NCBI GenBank assembly: GCA_947630735.1
Contig: CANRIR010000013.1
Location: forward strand, 1-49,699
Source: an uncultured Marvinbryantia sp.
Lineage (GTDB): Bacteria; Bacillota; Clostridia; Lachnospirales; Lachnospiraceae
Reading direction: 5' to 3'
Length of the DNA stretch: 49,699 nucleotides
Made by a program: the position numbers and the translations under genes. Under the pieces are notes generated by a model, which was not told the DNA's origin, did not search any database, and worked only from the letters and a program-made list of their open reading frames with translations. This document shows, in pieces, positions 24,818-33,302 of this stretch. How positions within the stretch are numbered: position 1 is the first letter of the stretch; each line of letters begins with the position of its first letter.

Positions 24818-25573
24818 TTAGATGGAATAGTCAAATTCCCCGGGCATGATATTCCGCAGGAACTGCACCGTGCGCGCCTCCTTCGGATGGCCAAAGACCT
24901 CCCCCGGAGTCCCCTCCTCCACGACGACTCCTCCGTCCATAAAAATGACCTTTGTGGCGACATCCCGTGCAAACTGCATTTCATGTGTGACGACCACCAT
25001 CGTGGAGCCGTTCCGGGCCAGGGATTTCATTACGCTGAGAACCTCGCCCACCAGCTCCGGGTCCAGGGCCGACGTCGGTTCGTCAAAGAGGATCACATCC
25101 GGCCTCGGCGCGATGGCGCGGGCGATCCCGACCCTCTGCTGCTGACCGCCGGAGAGCTGGGAGGGATAATAGTCACAGCGTTCGGAAAGCCCCACCTGGT
25201 CCAGCACCTCCCGGGCGCGCGCTTCCGCCTCCGGTTTCGGGATCCTGCGCGCCACCGCGAGCCCCTCCATCACGTTGCCGAGCGCCGTCTTGTTCGCAAA
25301 CAGGTTATAGTTCTGAAAAACAAACCCCATTTTTTTCCGCAGCCTCGCGATATTGGCTTTCGACGCGCTGTGCATATCGGTATCGATCCCGTCAAACAGG
25401 ATGCTCCCCTGGTCTGCGCGCTCCAGAAAATCGATGCAGCGCAGCAGCGTTGTCTTGCCGGAGCCGCTCGGGCCCAAAATCACAACAATATCTCCTTTTT
25501 TTACTTCCAGATCTACACCCTTCAGGATCTCATTGCTTCCGAAGGACTTATGAACATTTTTTACCTGCAGCAT
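24818..25573 (-). CDS. Polar amino acid ABC importer, ATP-binding protein
   Basis: A 251-residue ATPase of the GlnQ/TcyC type: Walker [11 protein letters not shown]-loop FQNYNLF, signature LSGGQQQR, Walker [15 protein letters not shown] and switch His in VVTHEM. It is the last gene of an operon with a binding protein and two permeases. Because cystathionine lyases and a Cys-rich leader ORF lie upstream in the same direction, cystine or another sulfur amino acid is the most likely substrate, but the ATPase itself does not reveal it. Confidence 0.93.
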   Translation of the reverse strand: MLQVKNVHKSFGSNEILKGVDLEVKKGDIVVILGPSGSGKTTLLRCIDFLERADQGSILFDGIDTDMHSASKANIARLRKKMGFVFQNYNLFANKTALGNVMEGLAVARRIPKPEAEARAREVLDQVGLSERCDYYPSQLSGGQQQRVGIARAIAPRPDVILFDEPTSALDPELVGEVLSVMKSLARNGSTMVVVTHEMQFARDVATKVIFMDGGVVVEEGTPGEVFGHPKEARTVQFLRNIMPGEFDYSI

Positions 25574-25589
25574 GGAGCATCCCCTCTTT

Positions 25590-26303
25590 CTAAATAGTAA
25601 TGCGCTTTTTATATCCGGAAAGTATGCTTTCCATCACATAAAAGAGCAGCTGTACGGTCGTGCACAGTAAAATATAGATCACGAAGATCACAAGATAAGC
25701 CTCTATATAATTATAGCCTTTCGCGGCATTCAGCTTTGCGATTGCCGTGATATCCTTGACCGTCATCATGTAGGCCAGGGATGTGCTTTTCAGCAGATTT
25801 ACCGTGGCGTTGCACAGGTTGGGCAGTGCGGCTGCCAGCGCCTGCGGGATAATGACGCGGACATAAGCCTGAACCCGGCTCAGCCCGACGGACAGGGCCG
25901 CTTCCATCTGCCCGTGGCTGACTGTCAGCAGGGCGGAGCGGAAGGTCTCGCTGAGCACGGCCGCGGTATTAAAGGAAAACACAAAGAATGCGTAGATGAT
26001 CGGATTGATATTGAACACATTCCAGGACAATCCCAGCACATTTTTTACGATGTGGTTCAACAGACTCGGCAGCAGACTGTACACAAACAGGATCTGCAGG
26101 ACGATCGGCGTCCCCCGCACAAACGACACATAAAATGAGATCAGCCGCTTTGCGCCTCTTCGGTTCCCCAGTTTCCCGATCGCCATGAAAAAACCGGCCG
26201 GGAGGGAAATCAGAAGCGCGACGCAGGTCAGCTCCAGCGTGGTCGGGATCCCCGCCGCGGTGGACAGCAGAGTTTCCCTCATAAACTGTAAATTCAGAGT
26301 CAC
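25590..26303 (-). CDS. Amino acid ABC importer permease
   Basis: About 237 residues, with five hydrophobic helices and the HisM/GlnP family EAA-like loop ([28 protein letters not shown]). The start is taken as GTG at 26303 ([12 protein letters not shown]) because a GAGGGGGG site precedes it; a longer frame to 26372 would overlap the upstream gene by 56 bases and adds a charged, poorly conserved stretch. The segment [19 protein letters not shown] is family-typical. It pairs with the permease at 26317 as a heterodimer. Confidence 0.9.
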   Translation of the reverse strand: MTLNLQFMRETLLSTAAGIPTTLELTCVALLISLPAGFFMAIGKLGNRRGAKRLISFYVSFVRGTPIVLQILFVYSLLPSLLNHIVKNVLGLSWNVFNINPIIYAFFVFSFNTAAVLSETFRSALLTVSHGQMEAALSVGLSRVQAYVRVIIPQALAAALPNLCNATVNLLKSTSLAYMMTVKDITAIAKLNAAKGYNYIEAYLVIFVIYILLCTTVQLLFYVMESILSGYKKRITI

Positions 26304-26316
26304 TTTTTCTCCCCCC

Positions 26317-27015
26317 TCAGACAACAATTTTCTTTCCCCTGGAAAGCCGGCGCTCGACCTGCCGGAAAACATACTCGATCAGGATCGTGAGGATCCAGTA
26401 GACAATAAACAGGGCGAGGTAAACCTCCAGCGAATAGGAGCCATTGTTCATGCCGATGATCCACTGTCCCCTCCCCATCAGGTCCATCAGCCCGATCGTG
26501 TAGGCCAGGGAGCCTTCCTTCATCAGGTTTACCAGGGCATTCGCAAAATTGGGGAGGATCACGACGGTACACTGCGGCAGCATGATCCGGCGGAAGGTCT
26601 GGAATCCGCTGAGTCCCACGCTGAGCCCCGCCTCCCGCTGGCCCCTGTCGATCGACTCATACGCGGAGCGGAAAACCTCTGCCATGACTGCCCCGAACAG
26701 AATACTGAACGTGATGATCACAAACAGCCCGTGGTTCCTGCTGTCCGTCTGTATTCCGATCCCCCTGAGAAATTCCGGAAGTCCATAGTATACAATGAAC
26801 AGCATCACAATGGACGGGACGCAGCGGGTAATATAAATATAGACATTGGCGACGCCATTTCCCACCTTTCCGCCGCGGATCTTGGCACATGCGAGCAGAA
26901 ATCCCAGGAGCCCTCCAAAAAACACCGTGCCTGCCATGATTCCAAGCGTTACCGCCGTGTAGGGAAGAATCCGGGGCAGTACCTCCAAAATATAACCCGG
27001 TTTAAACGGCCGCAT
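26317..27015 (-). CDS. Amino acid ABC importer permease
   Basis: About 232 residues starting MRPFKPGYILEVLPRILP; GGAGAGGGGG precedes this ATG, so the longer open frame to 27093 is not used. Membrane helices and the ATPase-contact loop (SVGLSGFQTFRRIMLPQCTVVILPNFAN) are as in HisM/GlnP permeases, with TRCVPSIVMLFIVYYGLP near residue 80. It lies between the binding protein and the second permease. Confidence 0.9.
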   Translation of the reverse strand: MRPFKPGYILEVLPRILPYTAVTLGIMAGTVFFGGLLGFLLACAKIRGGKVGNGVANVYIYITRCVPSIVMLFIVYYGLPEFLRGIGIQTDSRNHGLFVIITFSILFGAVMAEVFRSAYESIDRGQREAGLSVGLSGFQTFRRIMLPQCTVVILPNFANALVNLMKEGSLAYTIGLMDLMGRGQWIIGMNNGSYSLEVYLALFIVYWILTILIEYVFRQVERRLSRGKKIVV

Positions 27016-27126
27016 ACAATTTCCCCCTCTCCTGCGAATACCGGTATACCGGCCGGATCCCGCGGCAAAGAATGCGCTTTCGCTCCTATGCATTCTCCGC
27101 CGCGAAACCGGACCGTGTTCTTTCTA

Positions 27127-27996
27127 TTACAGCTCGTCGCCCTTCTGATAGCCCTCCGGCACCAGTTCAAACAGGCTGTAGCCAAAATACTTCTGCTGAA
27201 GCTCGTCGATGACTCCATCCGCCTCCAGCTGCTCAAACGCCCCGTCAAAGGCATCGGCCAGTTCCTGCTGGTCGCGGTTGAACAGCACCCAGATCGGGAT
27301 GGCTTCATACGGCACATACGCAAGCTGATCCGCGTATTCATGGTACTCTCCATCCTCCGCCGTGACGTTCGCCTCGTAGCTGGTCCGGATGTCAAATTTC
27401 GCGTCATAGCGCCCCTCCAGCACCCAGGTGTAGGCTTCCGCCGTCGTCCAGGACTCCGATGCGATCAGGTCTACCGGATTGTCCGGATGGTTCTTGTTGT
27501 AGTTTTCCACAATCGTATACTGCGCGTTGTTCGGGGAAAGAGGCGCAAGCTTTCCGCTCACCGACGCAAAGGATTCAAAATCTGTGATCTCATCCGCCTG
27601 CTCCGCGCGGAATGTGATGCCGGTGATCGACGCGCCGATGTAATGCTCCGGGAACAGATAGGTTTCCTCGCGGTCGGCGGTCCACCAGATCCCCTTGACG
27701 CCGCCGGTGTAATTGCCGGACTCCACGCCGAGAAGCAGGTCGTCGTTCGTCGTGCCCGCATACTCGAACTCCCAATCCGGAAGCAGCTCATCCACCGCTT
27801 TCAGGACGGCGATCTCATAGCCGTCGTCCCCGCCGTCCTCCGTCGTGTAGTCATAGGGATAATACGCCTGGTCGTATGCAAACAGCGCGGTTTTTACCTC
27901 GCCGCTCTCCTCTGCGCTCACCAGACCGGCCGGTACGCTTCCCGCCACCGCCGTGATCGTCAAAATTGCTGCAGCCTTTGTCATTCTCTTTTTCAT
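27127..27996 (-). CDS. Amino acid ABC transporter substrate-binding protein
   Basis: A 289-residue secreted binding protein of the SBP_bac_3 family. It has a Sec signal peptide (KKRMTKAAAILTITAVAG...GLVSAEE, residues 1-30) without a lipobox Cys, so release or binding through other means is possible. GYEIAVLKAVDELLPDWEFEYAG and the C-terminal LEQLEADGVIDELQQKYFGYSLFELVPEG-like end are typical of the fold. The ligand is not visible; operon context points to a sulfur amino acid. Confidence 0.88.
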   Translation of the reverse strand: MKKRMTKAAAILTITAVAGSVPAGLVSAEESGEVKTALFAYDQAYYPYDYTTEDGGDDGYEIAVLKAVDELLPDWEFEYAGTTNDDLLLGVESGNYTGGVKGIWWTADREETYLFPEHYIGASITGITFRAEQADEITDFESFASVSGKLAPLSPNNAQYTIVENYNKNHPDNPVDLIASESWTTAEAYTWVLEGRYDAKFDIRTSYEANVTAEDGEYHEYADQLAYVPYEAIPIWVLFNRDQQELADAFDGAFEQLEADGVIDELQQKYFGYSLFELVPEGYQKGDEL

Positions 27997-28154
27997 AATA
28001 TAATTCTCCTTTTCTTCCCATCCCTCATTCTGGGATATGTGCTTACTATTCTTAATATATTTTTACTGGTTCCTGTCCTCATCCTTCATTCATCAAAAGA
28101 TGAAACCTGGTGCACGGTCAGAACGATCTGCGCGCGGAAAATTTTCATACACGA

Positions 28155-29150
28155 TCAGATCGCCTTGCGCGCGGAAAAATCTGCCGCCGCCTCACGGACC
28201 CACTGCAGACGCTCAAAAGGAATGTCGCTCGGAACGGTGCAGTCCGCGCCGAGGATCACGCCGGTCGTCCCCGCATTTGCAAGCAGCCCTGTCGTATAGG
28301 TCTTGATCTCTCCTTCCGTGCCGCGGTAGAGCAGATCGCCCTCGGTGTTGGCAAAGCCCCCGAGCACGGCGCGGCCCCCGAACAGCTTTTTGCCTTCCTC
28401 CAGGCTCACGCCCTCCACGACAACCGCCCAGTTGAAGACTTTCGCCGGATAACCCGCATATACCTTCAGGTCGTTCCGAGCCCCCTTGTAGCCGCAGATG
28501 TGGAGAATGTTGTTCCCGCTGAGCTCATTCGCCGCCTCCAGCACCTTTTTCTCACTCGGCGCGATATACTTCAGATATTCCTCCCCGGTCAGTTTGGAAT
28601 CCTGCAGGTTCTGTACGCTCAGGTAGATCCCGTCCGCTCCGCCGTCCCGGATCACTGCCTGCGCAAGCTTTGCGATGTCCCCGGCAATCTCATTCAGCGC
28701 ATCCCGCACCGCTTCCGGGTCTTCATCCGCCAGTTCCCCCAAAGACACGCCCTGATCTCTCAGCTGCCATTTCAGGTAGGTGGCCGGGGCAAATATGTTG
28801 TAGAAAGCCGCAGTCTCTTTCCCGAAGCTTCCGGTCAGCGACGACACCAGCGCCACCTGTTTCCTGATCCATTCTTCTGCGTACCCGCCCCTGATCTTTT
28901 TCAGGTCCGCGGCCGTCCGGACAGATGCGATCGCCGGATTCGGATATGTGAAATATCCATCGCTCATCAGTTTCACAAAATCCGGCTGAAACTCCCGGTA
29001 AAATTTCAGATGTCCTTCCGTGTTTTTTTTGATCACTTCCGGGCTGTCGTTGTACAGTTCATCCGGGGCAAAGTGGAACCAGAACCCCACCGGCACCCGC
29101 TCCGTCTCCTGATTGTTAAACGCCGCAAAAATCAGTTCTCTTTTTGTCAT
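28155..29150 (-). CDS. Uroporphyrinogen decarboxylase-fold protein, probable Zn-dependent methyltransferase
   Basis: About 331 residues of the URO-D superfamily. The Zn-thiolate ligand pattern of MtaA/MtbA-type methyltransferases is present: His and Cys in ILHICGYKG (about 236-244) and a distal Cys in LGADCTVPSD (about 303-312). This argues for methyl transfer to a thiol rather than heme synthesis. The start at MTKREL is preferred since AAAGGA lies too close to the ATG four codons earlier. A terminator-like hairpin at 29184-29204 and a Cys-rich leader ORF precede it. It lies in an operon-like row with sulfur amino acid genes, so the acceptor could be a thiol such as homocysteine; that is inference. 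Confidence 0.8.
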   Translation of the reverse strand: MTKRELIFAAFNNQETERVPVGFWFHFAPDELYNDSPEVIKKNTEGHLKFYREFQPDFVKLMSDGYFTYPNPAIASVRTAADLKKIRGGYAEEWIRKQVALVSSLTGSFGKETAAFYNIFAPATYLKWQLRDQGVSLGELADEDPEAVRDALNEIAGDIAKLAQAVIRDGGADGIYLSVQNLQDSKLTGEEYLKYIAPSEKKVLEAANELSGNNILHICGYKGARNDLKVYAGYPAKVFNWAVVVEGVSLEEGKKLFGGRAVLGGFANTEGDLLYRGTEGEIKTYTTGLLANAGTTGVILGADCTVPSDIPFERLQWVREAAADFSARKAI

Positions 29151-29183
29151 GGTTTTTATCATTCCTTTCTTTTTTTATGGCAC

Positions 29184-29204
29184 AAAAAAAAGGGCCCAGG
29201 GCCC
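29184..29204 (-). terminator. Intrinsic terminator or attenuator before the methyltransferase gene
   Basis: On the minus strand GGGCCCTGGGCCC (29204-29192) folds into a 5-bp GC stem with a 3-base loop and is followed by eight T (29191-29184). It lies between the leader ORF stop (29238) and the next gene start (29150). Confidence 0.75.
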
Positions 29205-29237
29205 GATCAGCACAAACATATGTCTGTTTCCGGCCTT

Positions 29238-29357
29238 TCAACAGATCCGTATCTCATTTTTTGCACAACAACAAGACATACAAGCGTATGCCATACAGCC
29301 CATACAAAGTTTGCCAAACGTGTTCTGAATCTCCTGCGTGAAGCTTTTGATCCTCAT
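29238..29357 (-). CDS. 39-residue Cys/Met-rich peptide, probable leader peptide
   Basis: A short ORF with an excellent AGGAGG site seven bases before ATG and TATAAT at 29384-29389, giving a 5' UTR of about 20 bases. It encodes MRIKSFTQEIQNTF, then LCMGCMAYACMSCCCAK, and ends NEIRIC: seven Cys codons (all TGT), three in a row, and four internal or initial Met near them. A terminator follows 34 bases after the stop. The layout (own promoter, short UTR, codon-biased peptide, terminator, structural gene) is that of a translation-dependent attenuator for cysteine. It could also be a small metal-binding or secreted peptide. Confidence 0.65.
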   Translation of the reverse strand: MRIKSFTQEIQNTFGKLCMGCMAYACMSCCCAKNEIRIC

Positions 29358-29383
29358 AATGTTTCCTCCTCTTGAAAATTTCT

Positions 29384-29389
29384 ATTATA
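29384..29389 (-). promoter_or_regulatory. -10 box of the leader ORF promoter
   Basis: TATAAT on the minus strand in TTTATAATAG. The hexamer 17 bases upstream is not a good -35 (CTCGG region), so the promoter may be activator-dependent or weak. Confidence 0.45.
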
Positions 29390-29476
29390 AAGTGTGTCCG
29401 CGAAACCGAGGCCGCTCCCAGGCGGCCAATCCATCCGCGGCACAGCGCTTTATCCATTTTTCCAGGCCGCCTTCTG

Positions 29477-30667
29477 TCAGACGGCCCGCAGTGCTTTTTC
29501 CAGGCGCTCGAGCGCCTGCCGCAGCACGCTCCTGCTTGTGGCAATGTTGATCCTCTGGAATCCTTCCCCCGTCCTGCCGAATATCTCGCCGTCATCCAGC
29601 CACAACCCTGCCCGGTGTACGATCAGTTCCTGCAGTTCCAGCAGGCTAAGCCGCAGCTCCCGGAAATCCAGCCACACCAGGTAGGTTCCCTCCGGTTCGA
29701 TCATCCGGATCATCGGCAACCTCTCCCGCAGATAGTCCCGCAGGAAATCCAGGTTTCCTTTCAGATAGCCCATGAGGGCCTGGTACCACTCCTCGCCGTA
29801 ACGGTAGGCCGCCTCGCACGCCGTGACGCCAAGCGTGCCCAGCTGGCTGTAACCGGCAGCTGAAATTTGCCTGCGGAAGCGGTCCCGCAGCTTTCGGTTC
29901 GCAATGAAAATATTGGAAACCTGCAGCCCGGCCAGATTAAATGTCTTTCCCGGAGAGGTGCAGGTAACCGTGATGTCCTCCAATTCCCTGCTAAGCCCGG
30001 CAAACGGCTGGTGCCGATACCCGTCGTACACAAAATCCGCATGAATCTCATCGCTGACGACGATCACCCCATTGTCCAGACAGATCCGCCCCAGACGGGT
30101 CAGCTCCCCGCTGGTCCAGACTCTGCCGACCGGATTGTGGGGGCTGCACAGAAGGAACAGCTTCACATGGTGCTCCCGCACCTTTTTCTCAAAATCGTCG
30201 AAATCGATCCGATATTTTCCGTCCGCCGCCAATACCAGGTCACTGCTCACAACGACTCTTTTGTTGTCCGCAATGACTTCCGAAAAAGGATAGTATACCG
30301 GCTGTTGGATCAGGACAGCGTCCCCCTCCCCGGTAAAGGCTTTGACCGCCATCGCGATCGCAAACACGACGCCCGGCGTTTTTACCAGCCACTCCGGGCG
30401 CACCTCCATCTGATGGTGCCGCATAAGCCATCCGGCGACCGCCTCAAAATACTGCTCCCCGGTCTCTGTGTACCCAAAGATCCCGTGGGCCGTCCGCTCT
30501 GCGACGGCGTCCAGGATCCGGCTGGAAGTCCGAAAGTCCATGTCCGCAACCCACAGCGGAAGCACATCCGCAGGAAGGCCGCGCTGGACGGCGAAATCGT
30601 ATTTCAGACAGTCCGTATTTCTTCTGTCTACCACTTCGTCAAAATTTAAGTTCTTTTCCCCCATCAT
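29477..30667 (-). CDS. MalY/PatB-type PLP-dependent cystathionine beta-lyase/aminotransferase
   Basis: About 396 residues, class I/II aminotransferase fold. VLPLWVADMDFRTSSRILDAVAER near the N-terminus and the PLP lysine in TSPGKTFNLAGLQ (about 235-247) are the MalY/PatB signature; SPHNPVGRVW and VSDEIHADFVY bind cofactor. The family cleaves cystathionine to homocysteine, or breaks C-S bonds in cysteine conjugates. The start is set at the ATG preceded by AAAGGG. It lies downstream of a cystathionine synthase/lyase gene on the same strand with a hairpin (30731-30773) in between. Confidence 0.9.
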   Translation of the reverse strand: MMGEKNLNFDEVVDRRNTDCLKYDFAVQRGLPADVLPLWVADMDFRTSSRILDAVAERTAHGIFGYTETGEQYFEAVAGWLMRHHQMEVRPEWLVKTPGVVFAIAMAVKAFTGEGDAVLIQQPVYYPFSEVIADNKRVVVSSDLVLAADGKYRIDFDDFEKKVREHHVKLFLLCSPHNPVGRVWTSGELTRLGRICLDNGVIVVSDEIHADFVYDGYRHQPFAGLSRELEDITVTCTSPGKTFNLAGLQVSNIFIANRKLRDRFRRQISAAGYSQLGTLGVTACEAAYRYGEEWYQALMGYLKGNLDFLRDYLRERLPMIRMIEPEGTYLVWLDFRELRLSLLELQELIVHRAGLWLDDGEIFGRTGEGFQRINIATSRSVLRQALERLEKALRAV

Positions 30668-30730
30668 GTTCCCTTTCCCGTTCCGCTCCCGGAAAGAAAA
30701 TGCTTCCCCGGAGCCGTTATATCGTCCGCC

Positions 30731-30773
30731 CGGCGAACTGCGCGGACTATGCATCGGTCAGGGCAGTTCGCCG
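30731..30773 (-). repeat. Intercistronic hairpin
   Basis: CGGCGAACTGC (30731-30741) and GCAGTTCGCCG (30763-30773) are perfect complements around a 21-base loop, between the synthase/lyase gene and the MalY gene. There is no T-tract, so RNA processing or stability is more likely than termination. Confidence 0.6.
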
Positions 30774-30780
30774 CAGGTCC

Positions 30781-31953
30781 TCACGTCCCTTCAAAAGCGG
30801 CGAACGCCTGCTTTAGATCTGCGATCAGATCCTCTTTGTCCTCAACGCCCGCCGACAACCGGAGCACCCGGTCTGTAATCCCGTTCGCCAGGCGCGCTTC
30901 CTCCGGAACATCCGCGTGCGTCTGGGTCACGGGATAAGTGATCAGCGTCTCCGTCCCGCCCAGGCTCTCCGCGAACCGGATCAGCCGGACGCTCTTCAAA
31001 ATATGCAGCGCAAGTTCCCTACTCTCCACTTCAAACGTGAGCATGGAGCCGAAGCCCCTTGCCTGCTTTTTGCATACATCATACGCTTTTGTCCCCGCAA
31101 TGCCGGGATAGTACACCCGTTTTACCTGTTTTTCCTGCAGCAGATACCCCGCGACAGCCATCGCGTTTTCCTGGGCTTTCTCCATCCGCAGCGGCAGCGT
31201 CTTGATCCCGCGGAGCACCAGCCAGCTGTCAAACGGCGCGAGGCCGGAGCCCACAGTCTTGATCAGGAACCGCAGCTTTTCTGCGATATCCGGCGAACCC
31301 GTAACGAGGAATCCGGCAAGCGTGTCATTGTGGCCGCCGAGAAATTTCGTCCCGCTGTGCACGACAATATCCGCACCCAGATCAAGCGGATTCTGGAAAT
31401 ATGGTGTCAGGAAGGTATTGTCCACGATCAGGAGCAGTCCGTGCCGCTTTGCCGTTTCCGCCGCCTTGCGGATATCGGTAACCCGCATCATCGGATTCGT
31501 CGGCGTCTCAATGAAAATGGCCTTTGTGTGCTCTCCGATGTGATCCTCCACATTTTCCCTGCTGCAGTCCACATAAGAAAATGTGATCCCGTTCTTCGCA
31601 CTGATATTCCGAAATAGCCGGATGCTTCCCCCGTACAGATCCGAATCCGCGATCAGGTGGTCGCCCGGCTGAAACAGTTCCATCAACGCCGTGATCGCCG
31701 CCATCCCGCTGGAAAACGCCAGCGCGTCGATCCCATTTTCCAGGGAGGCCACCACCTGCTCCAGCCGCTGGCGTGTCGGATTCTGGAGCCTGGAATAACT
31801 GAACCCGGTGCTCTCCCCAACCGCCTCATGCACAAAGGTGGCCGTCTGGTAGATCGGAAAGCTGACCGCCCCCGTCGGTTCTTCCCCCGGACAAATTTGA
31901 TCCCCGTATACGCATCTCGTTGCAAAATGCAGTTTTGTATCTCTATCTCCCAT
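30781..31953 (-). CDS. Trans-sulfuration PLP enzyme (cystathionine gamma-synthase/lyase family)
   Basis: A 390-residue Cys/Met metabolism PLP enzyme. Motifs: SFPIYQTATFVHEAVG, YSRLQNPTRQRLE, SSGMAAITAL (cofactor phosphate), IVDNTFLTPYFQNPLDLGADIVVHSGTK with the PLP lysine (about 205-210) and GGHND. It makes or cleaves cystathionine and could also be an O-acetylhomoserine or methionine gamma-lyase type; sequence alone does not decide. It is the first gene after a consensus promoter (31995-32023) whose -35 overlaps an operator-like palindrome. AAAAGGA lies about ten bases before ATG. Confidence 0.9.
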   Translation of the reverse strand: MGDRDTKLHFATRCVYGDQICPGEEPTGAVSFPIYQTATFVHEAVGESTGFSYSRLQNPTRQRLEQVVASLENGIDALAFSSGMAAITALMELFQPGDHLIADSDLYGGSIRLFRNISAKNGITFSYVDCSRENVEDHIGEHTKAIFIETPTNPMMRVTDIRKAAETAKRHGLLLIVDNTFLTPYFQNPLDLGADIVVHSGTKFLGGHNDTLAGFLVTGSPDIAEKLRFLIKTVGSGLAPFDSWLVLRGIKTLPLRMEKAQENAMAVAGYLLQEKQVKRVYYPGIAGTKAYDVCKKQARGFGSMLTFEVESRELALHILKSVRLIRFAESLGGTETLITYPVTQTHADVPEEARLANGITDRVLRLSAGVEDKEDLIADLKQAFAAFEGT

Positions 31954-31994
31954 AACGGTCCATTCCTTTTCCTCTGTTTTAGAATGTAAGACCG

Positions 31995-32027
31995 ATTATA
32001 AACCAGTTTTCCTAGTATGTCAATAGG
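31995..32027 (-). promoter_or_regulatory. Consensus promoter with overlapping operator for the sulfur amino acid operon
   Basis: Minus strand TTGACA (32023-32018), 17-base spacer, TATAAT (32000-31995). The -35 is embedded in CCTATTGACATACTAGG (32027-32011), an inverted CCTA/TAGG pair. The CCTATTGACA part recurs at two other promoters in this window (32091 and 45273), which suggests a shared repressor, possibly of the Rrf2/CymR type. Confidence 0.8.
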
Positions 32028-32090
32028 TTTTATATGATTTTTTGAAGATCCATCGCAGACATATGCTGACAGCATCGTTTTTTGACCCGT

Positions 32091-32123
32091 CCTATTGACA
32101 AAACGGGAGCAGCTGCGTATAGT
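32091..32123 (+). promoter_or_regulatory. Promoter for hydE-tcdA with the same CCTATTGACA element
   Basis: TTGACA (32095-32100), 17-base spacer, TATAGT (32118-32123). CCTATTGACA (32091-32100) is identical to the element at the divergent promoter 70 bases away. Here the right half-site is CGGG rather than TAGG. A 13-codon open frame (ATG at 32185, after GGGAGAAAG) overlaps the hydE start out of frame and might couple its translation. Confidence 0.7.
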
Positions 32124-32212
32124 GGCCTTATTAAGAAAATAGGTTTTCGATATTTAAAATCCCGACCTGGGAGAAAGATCCGATATGTCAAAAGAAAGCT
32201 GTGAGGCAGACT

Positions 32213-33301
32213 ATGAGCAGTTTTGACCCCGTCCGTGAACTGGATATGAGGCGCGATCTGTCCGACGCGTCGTGGAAGGTGCTGCTGCAGAGCGACGAAT
32301 GGGATGCTTCCCTGGCTGCCGCGGCCGACGATAAGCGCCGGGAAATTTACGGGGACGAGGTCTATCTGCGGGGGCTGATCGAGTTTTCCAACTATTGCAA
32401 AAACAACTGCTATTACTGCGGCATCCGCGCTGGAAACCAAAATGCCGTCCGTTACCGGCTGAGCAAAGAAGAAATCCTCAGCTGCTGTGACGAAGGGTAC
32501 GCGCTTGGCTTTCGCACCTTTGTCCTGCAAAGCGGCGAGGATCCTTTTTATACCGATGTGCTGCTGTGCGAGATCGTGTCCGCTATCCGCGCCCGGTTTC
32601 CCGACTGCGCCATCACACTGTCGCTGGGCGAAAAAGCAAGGGAAAGCTACAAAGCCTATTTTGACGCGGGCGCCAACCGGTATCTCCTGCGCCATGAAAC
32701 GGCAAACGACGCGCATTACCGGAAACTGCATCCCGACAGCATGAGCCTGCAAAACCGAAAGCGCTGTCTCTATGATCTGAAGGAGATCGGATACCAGGTC
32801 GGGTCCGGGTTTATGGTGGGTTCCCCCTATCAGACTGCTGACTGCCTGATCGAGGATCTTCGGTTCCTGCAGGCGCTCAAGCCGGACATGATCGGGATCG
32901 GGCCGTATATTACCCACAAGGGAACGCCGTTTGCCGCATTTCCAAGCGGATCGCTTTCTCTAACGCTGCGGCTGATCTCCATTTTACGGCTCCTGTTTCC
33001 ATACGCCTTAATTCCGGCGACGACCGCCCTTGGAACCATCCATCCGCAGGGCCGTGAACTGGGGCTGAAAGCGGGCGCAAACGTGGTAATGCCAAACCTC
33101 TCTCCCGTCCGCGTGCGAAAACTCTACGATCTGTATGAAAACAAGATCTGCACCGGCGAGGAGGCGGCGGAGTGCCGCGGCTGCCTGGAACGGCGGATCG
33201 CCGCCGCAGGCTACCGGGCGGTAACGGCCGTCGGAGATGTAAAATTTCCTGCGGCGCGGCTTCTACCTTTTCCTGAACGAAACGCTGACAGAAGGATATG
33301 A
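32213..33301 (+). CDS. hydE: [FeFe]-hydrogenase H-cluster radical SAM maturase HydE
   Basis: About 362 residues. LRGLIEFSNYCKNNCYYCGIR carries the CX3CX2C cluster motif and the flanking sequence typical of HydE, in the biotin synthase-like radical SAM group; FVLQSGEDP, LRHETAND and GFMVGSPYQT follow at the expected places. HydE acts with HydF and HydG to build the two-iron part of the H-cluster, and evidence in the literature links it to sulfur chemistry of the precursor. HydF and HydG are not in the window. ATG at 32213 is chosen for GAGG six bases upstream; GTG at 32201 is possible. Confidence 0.9.
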   Translation: MSSFDPVRELDMRRDLSDASWKVLLQSDEWDASLAAAADDKRREIYGDEVYLRGLIEFSNYCKNNCYYCGIRAGNQNAVRYRLSKEEILSCCDEGYALGFRTFVLQSGEDPFYTDVLLCEIVSAIRARFPDCAITLSLGEKARESYKAYFDAGANRYLLRHETANDAHYRKLHPDSMSLQNRKRCLYDLKEIGYQVGSGFMVGSPYQTADCLIEDLRFLQALKPDMIGIGPYITHKGTPFAAFPSGSLSLTLRLISILRLLFPYALIPATTALGTIHPQGRELGLKAGANVVMPNLSPVRVRKLYDLYENKICTGEEAAECRGCLERRIAAAGYRAVTAVGDVKFPAARLLPFPERNADRRI

Positions 33302-33302
33302 G

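Noticed and set aside
26185-28299. Plus-strand open frame of 704 codons opposite the amino acid importer
   Set aside because: It spans three good minus-strand genes and their gaps; no motif or ribosome site.
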